From: Granulosicoccaceae sp. 1_MG-2023
Lineage (GTDB): Bacteria; Pseudomonadota; Gammaproteobacteria; Granulosicoccales; Granulosicoccaceae
Reading direction: 5' to 3'
Assembly: GCA_030546905.1 (NCBI GenBank)
Contig: JAUOPI010000003.1
Span: 124,001-188,000 of the forward strand
Length of the DNA: 64,000 nt
Below the pieces are notes generated by a model that had not been told where the DNA came from, made no database searches, and saw only the letters and a program-made list of their open reading frames with translations. Made by a program: the position numbers and the translations under genes. The stretch's first letter is position 1. Every line of letters begins with the position of its first letter. Below, one piece after another: positions 46,099 to 55,323 of this stretch.

Positions 46099-46556
46099 TG
46101 GAGGCCCTGAGCACGCTGGCCGGACACCTGGTGTTCTGGCACTGGTTTATCCTGGCGGTGATCTTTCTGGGGCTGGAGATCCTGCTGCCGACCACCTATA
46201 TGATGTGGCTGGCCTTCGGTGCTGCAGTGGCCGGCGCTCTGGCCTGGCTCAGCCCCGCCCTGAGCTGGCAGGCCCAGCTGGTGATCTTCGCGCTGGCCAG
46301 CGTCCTGAGTACCGTGCTCGGGCGCTGGCTGATCGCGCGCCACCCCATCACCACCGACCACCCACAGCTGAACCGCCGCGGCCAGCAGTACATCGGCCGG
46401 GTCCTGACGCTGGACGAAGCCATCGTAAACGGCCGCGGCTATGTCAATGTGGACGACACCCGCTGGCGTGCCGAAGGGCCGGATCTGCCCGCCGGTGCCC
46501 GCGTCAGCGTGGTCGCCGTTGACGGCACCTGTCTGGTGGTGGAAGCGGCAGACTGA
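46098..46556 (+). CDS. NfeD family membrane protein
   Basis: A 152-residue protein. Two to three hydrophobic helices (VFWHWFILAVIFLGLEILLPTTYM is one) precede a C-terminal OB-fold: QYIGRVLTLDEAIVNGRGYVNVDDTRWRAEG. This is the short NfeD form without the ClpP-like serine protease domain. It is translationally coupled to qmcA; the pair is thought to shape membrane microdomains. Confidence 0.9.
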   Translation: MEALSTLAGHLVFWHWFILAVIFLGLEILLPTTYMMWLAFGAAVAGALAWLSPALSWQAQLVIFALASVLSTVLGRWLIARHPITTDHPQLNRRGQQYIGRVLTLDEAIVNGRGYVNVDDTRWRAEGPDLPAGARVSVVAVDGTCLVVEAAD

Positions 46557-46584
46557 TCACACCGCCTTGTCCTGTGTCAGGGCG

Positions 46585-46609
46585 CAGCCGCTTAAGCGGC
46601 TGTTATGAT
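46585..46609 (+). promoter_or_regulatory. Palindrome joined to an extended -10 promoter
   Basis: CAGCCGCTT-AAGCGGCTG (46585-46602) is a perfect 18-base palindrome. It ends in the TG of TGTTATGAT, an extended -10-like element at 46601-46609, before the MBL nuclease ATG at 46641. It could be an operator or the terminator stem of nfeD; no T run follows. Confidence 0.4.
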
Positions 46610-46640
46610 CAAAGCCTCTCCACACAACACAGGAATCCGT

Positions 46641-48029
46641 ATGCAAATCACCAGTTACGGCGCGGCCGGCCAAGTCACGGGCTCTTGCCACCTGCTGGAG
46701 GTGGCCGGCAAACAGATTTTGCTCGACTGCGGCATGATTCAGGGCAGTTCACGGGCCGAAGCGCACAACCGCGACCGCTTTGCCTTCGATGTAAAAAAAA
46801 TCGATGCGGTGATTCTCAGCCACGCGCATATCGACCACAGCGGCCGCCTGCCGGTCCTGCACACGGCCGGTTATCAGGGCCCGATCTACACACACGAAGC
46901 CAGTTTTGATTTGTGTAAGGTGTTGCTGAAGGATTCGGCCTATATCCACGAAAAAGAAGCCGAATGGCAAAACCGCAAGCGTGAACGTAAAGGCATGGAG
47001 CCTGTATCACCCTTGTATAGCCAGCAGGATGTAGAGAACACCCTGGAGCAGTTCGAGCCCCTGCAATACAACACACCGCTGAAGCTGGCCGACGGCGTCA
47101 CCGTCACCCTGCATGACGCCGGGCATATCCTCGGTTCAGCGATTGTCGAGCTGACCCTGTCGGAAAACGGCGTTAACCGCACACTGGTCTTCAGCGGCGA
47201 CCTGGGCCAGCGCAACTCGCCCATCCTGCGCGATTACACCCGCCTCAAACACGCTGATCTGGTGTTGATGGAATCGACCTACGGCGACCGCGATCACCGC
47301 GACCCGGCGCACACCTTTGCCGAAGTCAGCGAGATTGTCGAAGCCATCAACAGCAAGCCCGGCAACGTGCTGATTCCGGCCTTTTCGGTCGGCCGCAGCC
47401 AGCTGATTCTGTATATGTTCGCCAAATACTTTGACGAATGGGATCTGGGCCGCTGGCAGATTTTCCTCGACAGCCCAATGGCCATAGAGGCGACCCGCAT
47501 CTACGCCCGGCACAAAAACCTCTACGACGACGATGCGCGGGCCTTTGAGATGGAAAACGACGGTCTGATGCGCCTGCCGAACCTGATTTACTCGCAGCGC
47601 TCAGAGCAATCCATGCAGATCAACCGCATCAGCAGCGGCGCGATTATTATCGCCGGCAGCGGCATGTGCACCGGCGGGCGTATCCGCCACCACCTCAAAC
47701 ACAATGTCTGGCGCAACGACTGCCATGTGGTGATCACCGGTTATCAGGCCTACGGCACCATCGGCCGTGATCTGGTCGAAGGCAAATCCCATATCCGCCT
47801 GTGGGGCGAAGCCATCAAGGTCGGCGCCACCATCCACACCATCGGCGGTCTGTCCGCGCACGCCGGGCAAAGCGACCTGCTGCACTGGTATGACGGCTTC
47901 GAAAACCGCCCCCGTGTACTGCTGGTGCACGGCGAGGAACGCGGCATGACGCCCTTGCTGGCCGAGCTGAAAAGCCGCTTTAACGCCCCTGCCGAAGTCG
48001 CCGAACAAGGCCGCACTTACCGCTTCTGA
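46641..48029 (+). CDS. MBL-fold beta-CASP RNA-processing nuclease
   Basis: A 462-residue metallo-beta-lactamase/beta-CASP protein. Zinc ligands are in SHAHIDHSGRLP, LHDAGHILGSA and VFSGDLG, and the beta-CASP blocks are MESTYGDRDH, AGSGMCTGGRIRHHL, GGLSAHAGQSDLLHW and LVHGEER. These match CPSF73/YSH1-like bacterial proteins that cut RNA. The ATG at 46641 follows AGGAATCCGT; an ATG 12 codons earlier has no site. The substrate is unknown. Confidence 0.92.
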   Translation: MQITSYGAAGQVTGSCHLLEVAGKQILLDCGMIQGSSRAEAHNRDRFAFDVKKIDAVILSHAHIDHSGRLPVLHTAGYQGPIYTHEASFDLCKVLLKDSAYIHEKEAEWQNRKRERKGMEPVSPLYSQQDVENTLEQFEPLQYNTPLKLADGVTVTLHDAGHILGSAIVELTLSENGVNRTLVFSGDLGQRNSPILRDYTRLKHADLVLMESTYGDRDHRDPAHTFAEVSEIVEAINSKPGNVLIPAFSVGRSQLILYMFAKYFDEWDLGRWQIFLDSPMAIEATRIYARHKNLYDDDARAFEMENDGLMRLPNLIYSQRSEQSMQINRISSGAIIIAGSGMCTGGRIRHHLKHNVWRNDCHVVITGYQAYGTIGRDLVEGKSHIRLWGEAIKVGATIHTIGGLSAHAGQSDLLHWYDGFENRPRVLLVHGEERGMTPLLAELKSRFNAPAEVAEQGRTYRF

Positions 48030-48048
48030 GCGGGCCCTGCCGGCACAC

Positions 48049-48075
48049 ACTGCGGCTTGAATTTCAGGCCGCAGT
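48049..48075 (+). terminator. Hairpin after the nuclease gene, overlapping the cnoX promoter
   Basis: ACTGCGGC (48049-48056) and GCCGCAGT (48068-48075) pair, and the inner TTGA/TCAG extends the stem to 12 pairs with one G-T pair around an ATT loop. No T run follows. The cnoX -35 lies in the inner stem. Confidence 0.5.
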
Positions 48076-48084
48076 ACCTATAGT
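48057..48084 (+). promoter_or_regulatory. Sigma-70 promoter for cnoX
   Basis: TTGAAT (48057-48062), a 16-base spacer and TATAGT (48079-48084) lie about 33 bases before the cnoX ATG. Confidence 0.55.
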
Positions 48085-48116
48085 GCACACATACATCGAA
48101 TCCGAGCGACAGTTTC

Positions 48117-48995
48117 ATGAGTGAATCCCCCTATATCGTCGAGGTCGACGAGAGCAATTTCGTCCAGGTCGTCCTTGAAGGCTCCATGCAGACACCGGTC
48201 CTGATCGACTTCTGGGCCGACTGGTGCAATCCCTGCCAGATGCTGATGCCGATTCTGGAAAAACTGGCCGTCGAATATAACGGCGCGTTTATCCTGGCCA
48301 AGGTCAACAGTGACGCCAACCAGAACATCGCCGCCCAGATGGGCGTGCGCAGCCTGCCGACGATCAAGCTGGTCCATCAGGGCCAGCTGCTCGACGAGTT
48401 TATGGGCGCCCTGCCAGAGTCCGAAGTCCGTCAGTTCCTCGATAAACACGTGCAGGCCCTGCCCGGCGGCGAACAGCCGGTGGCGGACAACCGCCTCGAA
48501 CAAGCGCTGGCCACCTTTGAGCAAGGCAATGCCGAAGCGGCCAAAGAGATGCTGGTAGCGCTCTATAACGAAGACCAGAAGAACACACAGGTGGCGTTGA
48601 CGCTGGGTCAGGTTTGCCTGTCACTCGGTGATTACGAATCGGCCAAACTGGTGATCGGTAACTTTGACGAAGACACCGCCAATACCGAAGACGGCCGCCG
48701 CCTGAAAGCCATGCTGACCCTGTCCGAAGCGGACACCAGCGACAAAGACATCGACACCCTGGCCAGCGAGGCGGCCGCCGGCAACAGCGAGTCGCGTTAT
48801 CATTTCGCCATCAAACAGGCCATGCAGGGCGACACCGAAGCGGCGCTGGAAACGCTCCTGCAGCTGATGACAGCCGACCGCGAATTCGGCGACGACGCCG
48901 CGCGCAAATGCCTGATCACCATTTTTGACATGCTCGGCACTGCCGACCCGCTGGTGCGTACTTACCGGCGCCGCATGTTCAGCCTGCTGAACTGA
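48117..48995 (+). CDS. cnoX: Thioredoxin-TPR chaperone-holdase CnoX (YbbN)
   Basis: A 292-residue protein. The thioredoxin domain (about 1-120) has WADWCNPCQMLMP, with both active-site cysteines present, and GVRSLPTIKLV with the cis-proline. A C-terminal helical TPR-like region (about 125-290) includes EQALATFEQGNAEAAKEML and EAALETLLQLM. E. coli CnoX lacks the N-terminal redox Cys and works as a chlorine-activated holdase; an intact CxxC, as in Caulobacter CnoX, suggests thioredoxin activity as well. Confidence 0.93.
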   Translation: MSESPYIVEVDESNFVQVVLEGSMQTPVLIDFWADWCNPCQMLMPILEKLAVEYNGAFILAKVNSDANQNIAAQMGVRSLPTIKLVHQGQLLDEFMGALPESEVRQFLDKHVQALPGGEQPVADNRLEQALATFEQGNAEAAKEMLVALYNEDQKNTQVALTLGQVCLSLGDYESAKLVIGNFDEDTANTEDGRRLKAMLTLSEADTSDKDIDTLASEAAAGNSESRYHFAIKQAMQGDTEAALETLLQLMTADREFGDDAARKCLITIFDMLGTADPLVRTYRRRMFSLLN

Positions 48996-49059
48996 ACCCG
49001 CAGCCCGGCCGGGTCCGCCCGGCCGGCATCGAACACCACACCGACAACGCGACCTACCG

Positions 49060-49512
49060 ATGACCTTACGCCATTACCTGCTGCCCGCCTGTGCCGCGCT
49101 CATGTTACTGAGCGGCTGCGGCGGCGAAGTTGAAGACACCCTGCCCGGCCAGCCGATCAAACACCGCCGCGAGGCCTTTAAGGAAATCCTCCGCACCTTC
49201 GAGCCCATGGGTGTGATGCTGCGCGAGAACACCTATTCGTCCGACGAATTCAATCAACTGGCCGCGGCGCTGATGGAAATCCGCGACACGCCCTGGGCCT
49301 ACTTTACCGATGACAGCAATCAGCCGCCGAGTAAAGCCAAAGACGCCCTGTGGGCAAACCGCGCCGACTTCGACGCCCACCGCCTGGCCTTTATGGACAG
49401 CACCGACGCGCTGTTTGAGGCAGCCAAAACAGAAAACCCCGAGACCATTCATACGGCCTACGACAAGGTCGGCGAAACCTGCAAGAGCTGCCACAAGCTC
49501 TATCGCCGCTAG
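49060..49512 (+). CDS. Cytochrome c'-like lipoprotein
   Basis: A 150-residue c-type cytochrome. A lipobox LLSGC (Cys near 20) sits in the N-terminal signal, followed by a four-helix body and the haem site CKSCH near the C terminus (TCKSCHKLYRR), as in cytochrome c' of the PF01322 family. This group binds NO or CO at a five-coordinate haem. The C-terminal CxxCH location and length fit. It is a single gene between cnoX and a TPR gene. NO tolerance is a reasonable but untested role. Confidence 0.85.
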   Translation: MTLRHYLLPACAALMLLSGCGGEVEDTLPGQPIKHRREAFKEILRTFEPMGVMLRENTYSSDEFNQLAAALMEIRDTPWAYFTDDSNQPPSKAKDALWANRADFDAHRLAFMDSTDALFEAAKTENPETIHTAYDKVGETCKSCHKLYRR

Positions 49513-49724
49513 CCCGGCCAACGCCCTCCAGCCAGCGCCCTGCGCGGCTGCAGGGCCCGCGGGCTTTTTCGCCGCACCCGCCGGCGCCTCCCCCCCTCTC
49601 CGGCCCGACAGCACTTCACGCCACCACTCCTTGGTGCTAAGTTAGCAAGCATTGCCCACAGCGCTGTATACAATCCTCCCTGCAACGCCACCGGTTCTTT
49701 CCCCACACTGCGGAGCCGAAGACC

Positions 49725-51056
49725 ATGAAAGACCTGACCCGACTGGATATCACCGTCCACCAGCCCGACGCGCTCAGCCACTACAACACGGCCGTCGCCG
49801 GCTTGTGCCGCTTCAAGAATCCCTTGCCGTCGATCGACACCATGCTTGAACTCGAGCCCGGCTTCCCCATGGGCCATATCCTCAACGCCACTATCCACCT
49901 CTGGAGCACCGACCGCGACGACCTGCCCGGCGCATTGCAGAGCCTGGCCGTGCCGGAAAACCAGGCAAGCGCCCAACTGAACAATCGCGAACGCCGGCAT
50001 CTGGCCGCACTGCAAGCCTGGGCCGCCGGCGATTTACACCGTGCCTCGGCGATTCTCGACCAGCTCTTAATCGACTACCCCACCGACATTCTGGCCCTGC
50101 TAAGCGGCCATCAGCTGGACTTTTTTCTCGGTGATGCGGCCAACTTGCGTGACCGGGTGGCCCGCGTACTACCGGCATGGGACGAACAGCATCCGCTCTA
50201 CGGCTACGTGCTGGGAATGCTCAGCTTCGGTCAGGAAGAAGCCGGCCACTATGAGCAGGCTGAAGAAACCGGCCTGCGTGCCGTGGCACGCAATCCCGAC
50301 GATATCTGGGGGATTCACGCTGTCGCGCACGCCTGTGAAATGCGCAACCACTACCGGGACGGAGCGACTTTTCTGCGTGACTACGAGCCGCACTGGAGTC
50401 AGGACAATGAAATGATCACCCATAACGCAATCCATCTGGACCTGTTTCTACTGGAAACCGGCGAACTCGATGAAGCACTGCGTTACTACGACAGCTATGT
50501 ACATCATCCGGGCATGCCTGCCGCGCCCATGCCTCTGCTCGACGGCTCATCGGTATTATGGCGGCTCTATCTCGAGGGCACCGACAGCGGAGCGCGCGCG
50601 GCCGCCTTAAGCGAAGCCTGGCACGAGAAAGACGGCCAGATGTTCTATGCGTTTAACGACGCACACGCAATCATGGCTTATGTGATGAACGGCGAGACCG
50701 ACGCTGCCGATGCGCTGGTCAATGATCTTCGCCACTACGCCCGCGAGGGCGATCCGCGCCAGTCGAACCACGCCATGGTGGTCAGTACCGGCCTGCCGGT
50801 CTGCGAAGCGCTCAACGCCTTCGGCCGCGGCGATTACAACACCGCCATCGAAAAACTCTGGCCGATAAAAAACACCAACGCACGCTTTGGCGGCAGCCAT
50901 GCACAACGCGATGTGCTGGCCCGCACCCTGCTTGAGTCGGCTATCCGCAGTGGCAAGCGCTCTCTGTCACGTGCCTTGCTGAACGAACGATTGCAAGCCC
51001 GTCCCCAAAGCCCTTACAACCTGAGTAAGCTCGAAGAAGTCATGGCCTTGCATTAA
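49725..51056 (+). CDS. TTC38-like tetratricopeptide repeat protein
   Basis: A 443-residue soluble protein of repeated helix pairs. FPMGHILNATIHLWSTD, RERRHLAALQAWAAGDLHRA, LLSGHQLDFFLGD and IHAVAHACEMRNHYRDGATFL are the blocks shared with TTC38 (tetratricopeptide repeat protein 38) from animals and bacteria. No signal peptide or catalytic motif is seen. The function of the family is unknown; it is a lone gene. Confidence 0.85.
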   Translation: MKDLTRLDITVHQPDALSHYNTAVAGLCRFKNPLPSIDTMLELEPGFPMGHILNATIHLWSTDRDDLPGALQSLAVPENQASAQLNNRERRHLAALQAWAAGDLHRASAILDQLLIDYPTDILALLSGHQLDFFLGDAANLRDRVARVLPAWDEQHPLYGYVLGMLSFGQEEAGHYEQAEETGLRAVARNPDDIWGIHAVAHACEMRNHYRDGATFLRDYEPHWSQDNEMITHNAIHLDLFLLETGELDEALRYYDSYVHHPGMPAAPMPLLDGSSVLWRLYLEGTDSGARAAALSEAWHEKDGQMFYAFNDAHAIMAYVMNGETDAADALVNDLRHYAREGDPRQSNHAMVVSTGLPVCEALNAFGRGDYNTAIEKLWPIKNTNARFGGSHAQRDVLARTLLESAIRSGKRSLSRALLNERLQARPQSPYNLSKLEEVMALH

Positions 51057-51092
51057 TAAAAAAGGGACTGCCGCTCACAAGCTGCAGTCCCT
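51057..51092 (-). terminator. Terminator of the ttr operon
   Basis: AGGGACTGC (51063-51071) and GCAGTCCCT (51084-51092) form a nine-pair stem. The run of A before it becomes TTTTTTATTA on the minus strand, so it terminates ttrA transcripts 28 bases after their stop. It has no T run for the plus-strand TPR gene. Confidence 0.85.
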
Positions 51093-51119
51093 CCGGGCTA
51101 TAACAGCAGCCGATACGGC

Positions 51120-54100
51120 TCAGGCAATTTTCTCCAGTCTGGCCGGCAGTCCCTGCCGCACAGCCGCACCGGAGACCGGATCAACCCAGACGCCGGCTTT
51201 GTCGCGGGTCGGGTCCAGCATGCCCAGATCGTTCTGACAGACTCCACTGCCAAGACGTTCGTCGGCTACCCAGGTTTCCTCATCGATAGTGATATCGGCG
51301 GCACCGAAGCTGCGATGGCCAAAGCCGTGTTCGATCGCCACCGTGCCCGGTGCCACACCTTCGCGCACCACCACCACGCTTTCCAGACTGCCACCGGGCG
51401 TGCTCAGACGCACACGATCACCGGTTGCCAGCCCTTCGGCTTCGGCCACATCCTTGCCGAGAATCACCGGATTGGTTGCCATAATCCGCAGCAAGGCTTT
51501 GGCCCCGACGGAATAGGAGTTCTGCAAGGGTGACTTGAAGCTGATCACCCGCAGCGGCCATTCAGACTCGGGATACACCTCGCTGACCGGCGTGCCGTCG
51601 GCAAACTCCGCCGGCAACCAGGCCGGGGTGCCGGGCATGCGTTTACCATTGGTGGCGCGGCGGAAACTGCCGATATTTTCGTTATAGACCAGCATGGGTT
51701 TATCAAAGGTATGCCGTGCGCTGTCGCCTTTGTAACTCTGGTCCATATCTTCATAGCGCCCACCCTTGGCAAACACCGTAGCGGCTTTGCGCCATTCATC
51801 CGGCTTGAGCACCGCTTCAAGTTGCGGCCGGATACGCGCCACCCCGGACACTGCCAGATCATCATCAGAGGCATCACTGACCGGCGTGCCCTGCGTGGCC
51901 ACATTGACCGCGCCGCGCAGATACCAATCCTCGGGCCGGTTAAGCGGATGCATCGCGCCGTCAGCATCGGCAATGGCCTCATCACCGAAACCGGGCAGTC
52001 CCATGCGTTTGGCGGTGGCGATCAGGAACATATCCACATCAATCGGCACACCCTCGGCATTACGGGCCATGCGCGGCTCCACCACCGGCCAGCGTGCTGT
52101 GGTGACTTTGGTCGGCACGCCGTTCCACGGCTTGGCAAAACCCCAGCTCTCGTACATCACCGAATCGGGCACGATATAGTCGGCGATCGCAGAGCTTTCG
52201 TTGATAAAGGGGTCGATTGATATGATCAGCGGCAATACGGACGGATCTTTCAGCTTGTCGACCAGATGCGCCATGCCCGGGATGCCGTAAACCGGATTTG
52301 CATTACGCAGAATCAACGCTTCAAGACCATAGGGATAGCCGTTCACGATGGACGAGAACCATTCTGTTGCCAGACCCGGCGCATTCGGATACCAGGGGCC
52401 GTCTGCCGGATAGGGCTTACCGGCGGCCTTTTTCGCTTTAAATTCCGAGCTTTTCTCGTAAGGCACATTACGCCCCAGCGGAAAACCTTTCGGTTTCACC
52501 GCACCGGGGAAGCTGGCCAGGTTGTAGGCCGGCCCTTTGTTGTCCGGGAACCAACCACCGGCGTACAGCGTACCACCCTTGCAGTTCAGGTTGCCGATCA
52601 GCGTATTGAGCATCATCAGTGAATACGCATTGTAAAAACCCGAGCCACTCATCATGCCGCCGTGCGAACTGACCGCCGCTTTACGTCCATGACTGGTGAA
52701 CTCATCCGCCAACCAGACCAGCTTGCTGACTGGGATACCGCAGTCTGTGGAATACTCTTCCAGAGTTTTCGACAAGGCCTCTTCGCGCAACAGGGTCAGC
52801 GCTGTCTTGACCTGCACTGTTCCATTGAGCGTTTCAACCTGCCCCTCGTAGAACAGCGGTGCGGCGATATCCCCGACCGGCGCAGGCCCCCCTTTACCGG
52901 CCACCATATACGGGTCCCCGTCCCCATAGGCCTCACCGTCGATCGCCAGGCCCATATCCGAGGCACGCAGGAAACGTCCGGAGCGCGGATGATCCTCATC
53001 CACAATCACCAGATGCGTGGCATTACTCCAGCTGCTTTCACCGGCGGCTTGCGCGGCTGTAGCCGAAGGGTTGGTCAGGTAATGAAAATTGATCCGGTCG
53101 TGGCTGAACATCCAATTCATCATCGCCATGGCCAGCGCGCCGTCGGTGCCGGGCTTGATCGGCACCCAACGCGAACTGTCACCTGACGGCCCGCTTTGCG
53201 CATTATTCAGCACCGGATCGACCACCACATATTTCTGATTGCCGTCACTGCGCGCATGGGCGATCAGCGTGCCGATGCGTTTAAAGGGATTGCCCGCATT
53301 ACCGGGCGCAGTACCGACAAACAGAATAAACTCGGCCTCATGAAAATCCGGCTTGGCATGCGGCATGGCTTTGTGATCGCCGAACATGGCGCCCGATCCT
53401 GAACGGTAAGAACCGCCGCAATAAGAACCGTGCCGCGCATAGTTGGTCGAACCGAAAGCCTGTTTAAGCCAGCGAATCGGCAGTACATCGCGTCCGTCAT
53501 TGACCGAACTGAGCATGGCCAGCCGGTTGGCCCGCGGACCGAGCTCCGGGGCTTCCGGATCGATCGGCGTTTGCAGATCGCGGATTTCGCGCAGCCCAGC
53601 CACCCGGCCTTCACCGAACAGATCACCGCCTTCGACCACTTCCTCGACCAGCTGTTCAAAACTGATGGTTTGCCACTTGCCTGAGCCACGCGGCCCGACC
53701 CGCTTGAGCGGTTGCAACACCCGGCGCGGGTTGGTCAGTTGTTGCAATACCGCATTTCCGCGACCGCAGGCGGTGGAGCGGAACTGCAAGCCGTCTTTGG
53801 CTCCGGCCTGAGCCATTGCGCGATAGCTTTCACGCAAGGGCGTGTCGTAAGGCAGAAACGGGTCCGTGCTGAGCGGACTATAGGGGTTGCCCGCCACACG
53901 CAGAACCTGGTTGTTTTTTTTATCGACCTTGACCCGCACACCGCACATGGTGGTACAACCGATACACATGGTGTAGCTCAGCGCCTGATCGGGATTGAGT
54001 TTGAGCTCGCCGGTTTCAGGGTCAATGCTGTATTCCGGTTCCGGCGCATTACCGGTGATATTGCGCTCCGGCTTGTCACCGGACCAGTGGCCCTTGGCGA

Positions 54101-54191
54101 TCTTGCCCAGGGTCGGCGCATAGCCCACAGCAAAGCTTGCTAATCCGCCCGCTGCCGCAGCGCCTTTGAGTATGTCGCGACGTTTTGTCAT
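51120..54191 (-). CDS. ttrA: Tetrathionate reductase subunit A (molybdopterin)
   Basis: A 1023-residue, Tat-exported catalytic subunit. The signal KRRDILKGAAAAGG carries the twin arginine. The [4Fe-4S] ligands are CIGCTTMC plus the Cys of TACGRGNAV. RHGSYCGGSYRSGSGAMFG is where the Mo-ligating Cys is expected. LRNANPVYGIPGMAH and DYIVPDSVMYESWGF are further MGD-binding blocks, and a C-terminal beta-barrel (VILGKDVAEAEGLATGDRVRL) ends it. TtrA reduces tetrathionate to thiosulfate in the periplasm. The length, the TtrBC partners and an adjoining TtrSR pair support the name over other DMSO-reductase-family enzymes. GAGG lies eight bases before the ATG. Confidence 0.9.
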   Translation of the reverse strand: MTKRRDILKGAAAAGGLASFAVGYAPTLGKIAKGHWSGDKPERNITGNAPEPEYSIDPETGELKLNPDQALSYTMCIGCTTMCGVRVKVDKKNNQVLRVAGNPYSPLSTDPFLPYDTPLRESYRAMAQAGAKDGLQFRSTACGRGNAVLQQLTNPRRVLQPLKRVGPRGSGKWQTISFEQLVEEVVEGGDLFGEGRVAGLREIRDLQTPIDPEAPELGPRANRLAMLSSVNDGRDVLPIRWLKQAFGSTNYARHGSYCGGSYRSGSGAMFGDHKAMPHAKPDFHEAEFILFVGTAPGNAGNPFKRIGTLIAHARSDGNQKYVVVDPVLNNAQSGPSGDSSRWVPIKPGTDGALAMAMMNWMFSHDRINFHYLTNPSATAAQAAGESSWSNATHLVIVDEDHPRSGRFLRASDMGLAIDGEAYGDGDPYMVAGKGGPAPVGDIAAPLFYEGQVETLNGTVQVKTALTLLREEALSKTLEEYSTDCGIPVSKLVWLADEFTSHGRKAAVSSHGGMMSGSGFYNAYSLMMLNTLIGNLNCKGGTLYAGGWFPDNKGPAYNLASFPGAVKPKGFPLGRNVPYEKSSEFKAKKAAGKPYPADGPWYPNAPGLATEWFSSIVNGYPYGLEALILRNANPVYGIPGMAHLVDKLKDPSVLPLIISIDPFINESSAIADYIVPDSVMYESWGFAKPWNGVPTKVTTARWPVVEPRMARNAEGVPIDVDMFLIATAKRMGLPGFGDEAIADADGAMHPLNRPEDWYLRGAVNVATQGTPVSDASDDDLAVSGVARIRPQLEAVLKPDEWRKAATVFAKGGRYEDMDQSYKGDSARHTFDKPMLVYNENIGSFRRATNGKRMPGTPAWLPAEFADGTPVSEVYPESEWPLRVISFKSPLQNSYSVGAKALLRIMATNPVILGKDVAEAEGLATGDRVRLSTPGGSLESVVVVREGVAPGTVAIEHGFGHRSFGAADITIDEETWVADERLGSGVCQNDLGMLDPTRDKAGVWVDPVSGAAVRQGLPARLEKIA

Positions 54192-54201
54192 GTCTGTATC
54201 C

Positions 54202-55323
54202 TCAGTGTTGAGCCGCCGGCTGTGCCGGTACGGAGGGGTTATTGGCCTTGGGTACACCCGCTTCGCTCCAGGGCATAAACGTGGTGTAGACGATCAGCAG
54301 AAAGAGCCACAGACCGAAGGTCCCGATCACCCCCATCATGCCGTGCATACCGGTGGGCAACAGCGCGTCGTACATGCCACTGCCAACTTTCGGCACCGCC
54401 TGTCCGCCCATAAACACGGTCCAACGGAACATCCAGGCCGCGTGAATGGCAATCAGGCCGGTCAGCCAGCCGCTGCGGGCCGGGGCGATCCAGGCCAGCA
54501 CAAAAGCCACACCTATGGCCAGTGCGCCCCACCAGGCAAGCGATTGCCAGACCGGGAAACCGGCCACCGAAGCCAAGGCTTCGGCATGCTGCGCACTCAG
54601 ACCGGACAAGGCGATGGCAAACCAGAGCGCACCCAGCACAGCCACCACAGCTAACGACCAGAGCAACTGCCGGTTCATCCGCTCCTCGGCCTGCCAGCCA
54701 CTGCGCAATATCCGTCCTAACACAAGCATGACCCCAAGTGCACCGGCCACACCGGTCACAGCAAACTGCAAGGGCAGTAACGGGGTATTCCACAGAGGAC
54801 GGGATTTGACGATATAGACTTCAGTACCGGTATAAAGCAGCACACCCAAAGCCGCCAGCGCCGCGCCCAGACCGAGCAATTTGGCAAAACCATTGGCCTG
54901 CCCGCCCAGACTCAGCCATTGAAAGAGTTTGGCGAAACGCCAGTCTTCCTGCCCCCAGGCATAGAAAGCCGGGCGATGCAGCGCCCAGGCAAAAGCCAGC
55001 AACAGGCCCACATAGGCCGGCACAATCCAGGCACCCCAGGCCATCCAGGACGTCGGATTGGTGTACACATAGAATTCCCAGAAACGTGCCGGCTGGTGCA
55101 GGTCGGCCAGCAAGGCGATCGGTGCCGCCACGCCGGTGGTAACCGCCGTCATCAGCGCCAGACGCGCCTCGGGCAGCTTCGCCTCACGCCCCAGCACAAA
55201 GGCCGGCAGGCAGAGCAACAAAGCGGTGGTGGAAATGGCGATCAGAAAGAAATACTGCACGGCCCACGGCAGCCAGGCCACATCGTGTACCGCACCGACG
55301 AGTTCATGAACTTGGACTTGCAT
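54202..55323 (-). CDS. ttrC: Tetrathionate reductase subunit C (NrfD-like quinol anchor)
   Basis: A 373-residue membrane protein of nine to ten helices, the NrfD family. LIAISTTALLLCLPAFVLG, IALLADLHQPARFWEFYVYTNPTSWMAWGAW and AWMFRWTVFMGGQAVPK are family blocks. It should oxidise menaquinol or ubiquinol and pass electrons to TtrB. Its ATG overlaps the ttrB stop by one base and ttrA follows after ten bases. Confidence 0.9.
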   Translation of the reverse strand: MQVQVHELVGAVHDVAWLPWAVQYFFLIAISTTALLLCLPAFVLGREAKLPEARLALMTAVTTGVAAPIALLADLHQPARFWEFYVYTNPTSWMAWGAWIVPAYVGLLLAFAWALHRPAFYAWGQEDWRFAKLFQWLSLGGQANGFAKLLGLGAALAALGVLLYTGTEVYIVKSRPLWNTPLLPLQFAVTGVAGALGVMLVLGRILRSGWQAEERMNRQLLWSLAVVAVLGALWFAIALSGLSAQHAEALASVAGFPVWQSLAWWGALAIGVAFVLAWIAPARSGWLTGLIAIHAAWMFRWTVFMGGQAVPKVGSGMYDALLPTGMHGMMGVIGTFGLWLFLLIVYTTFMPWSEAGVPKANNPSVPAQPAAQH

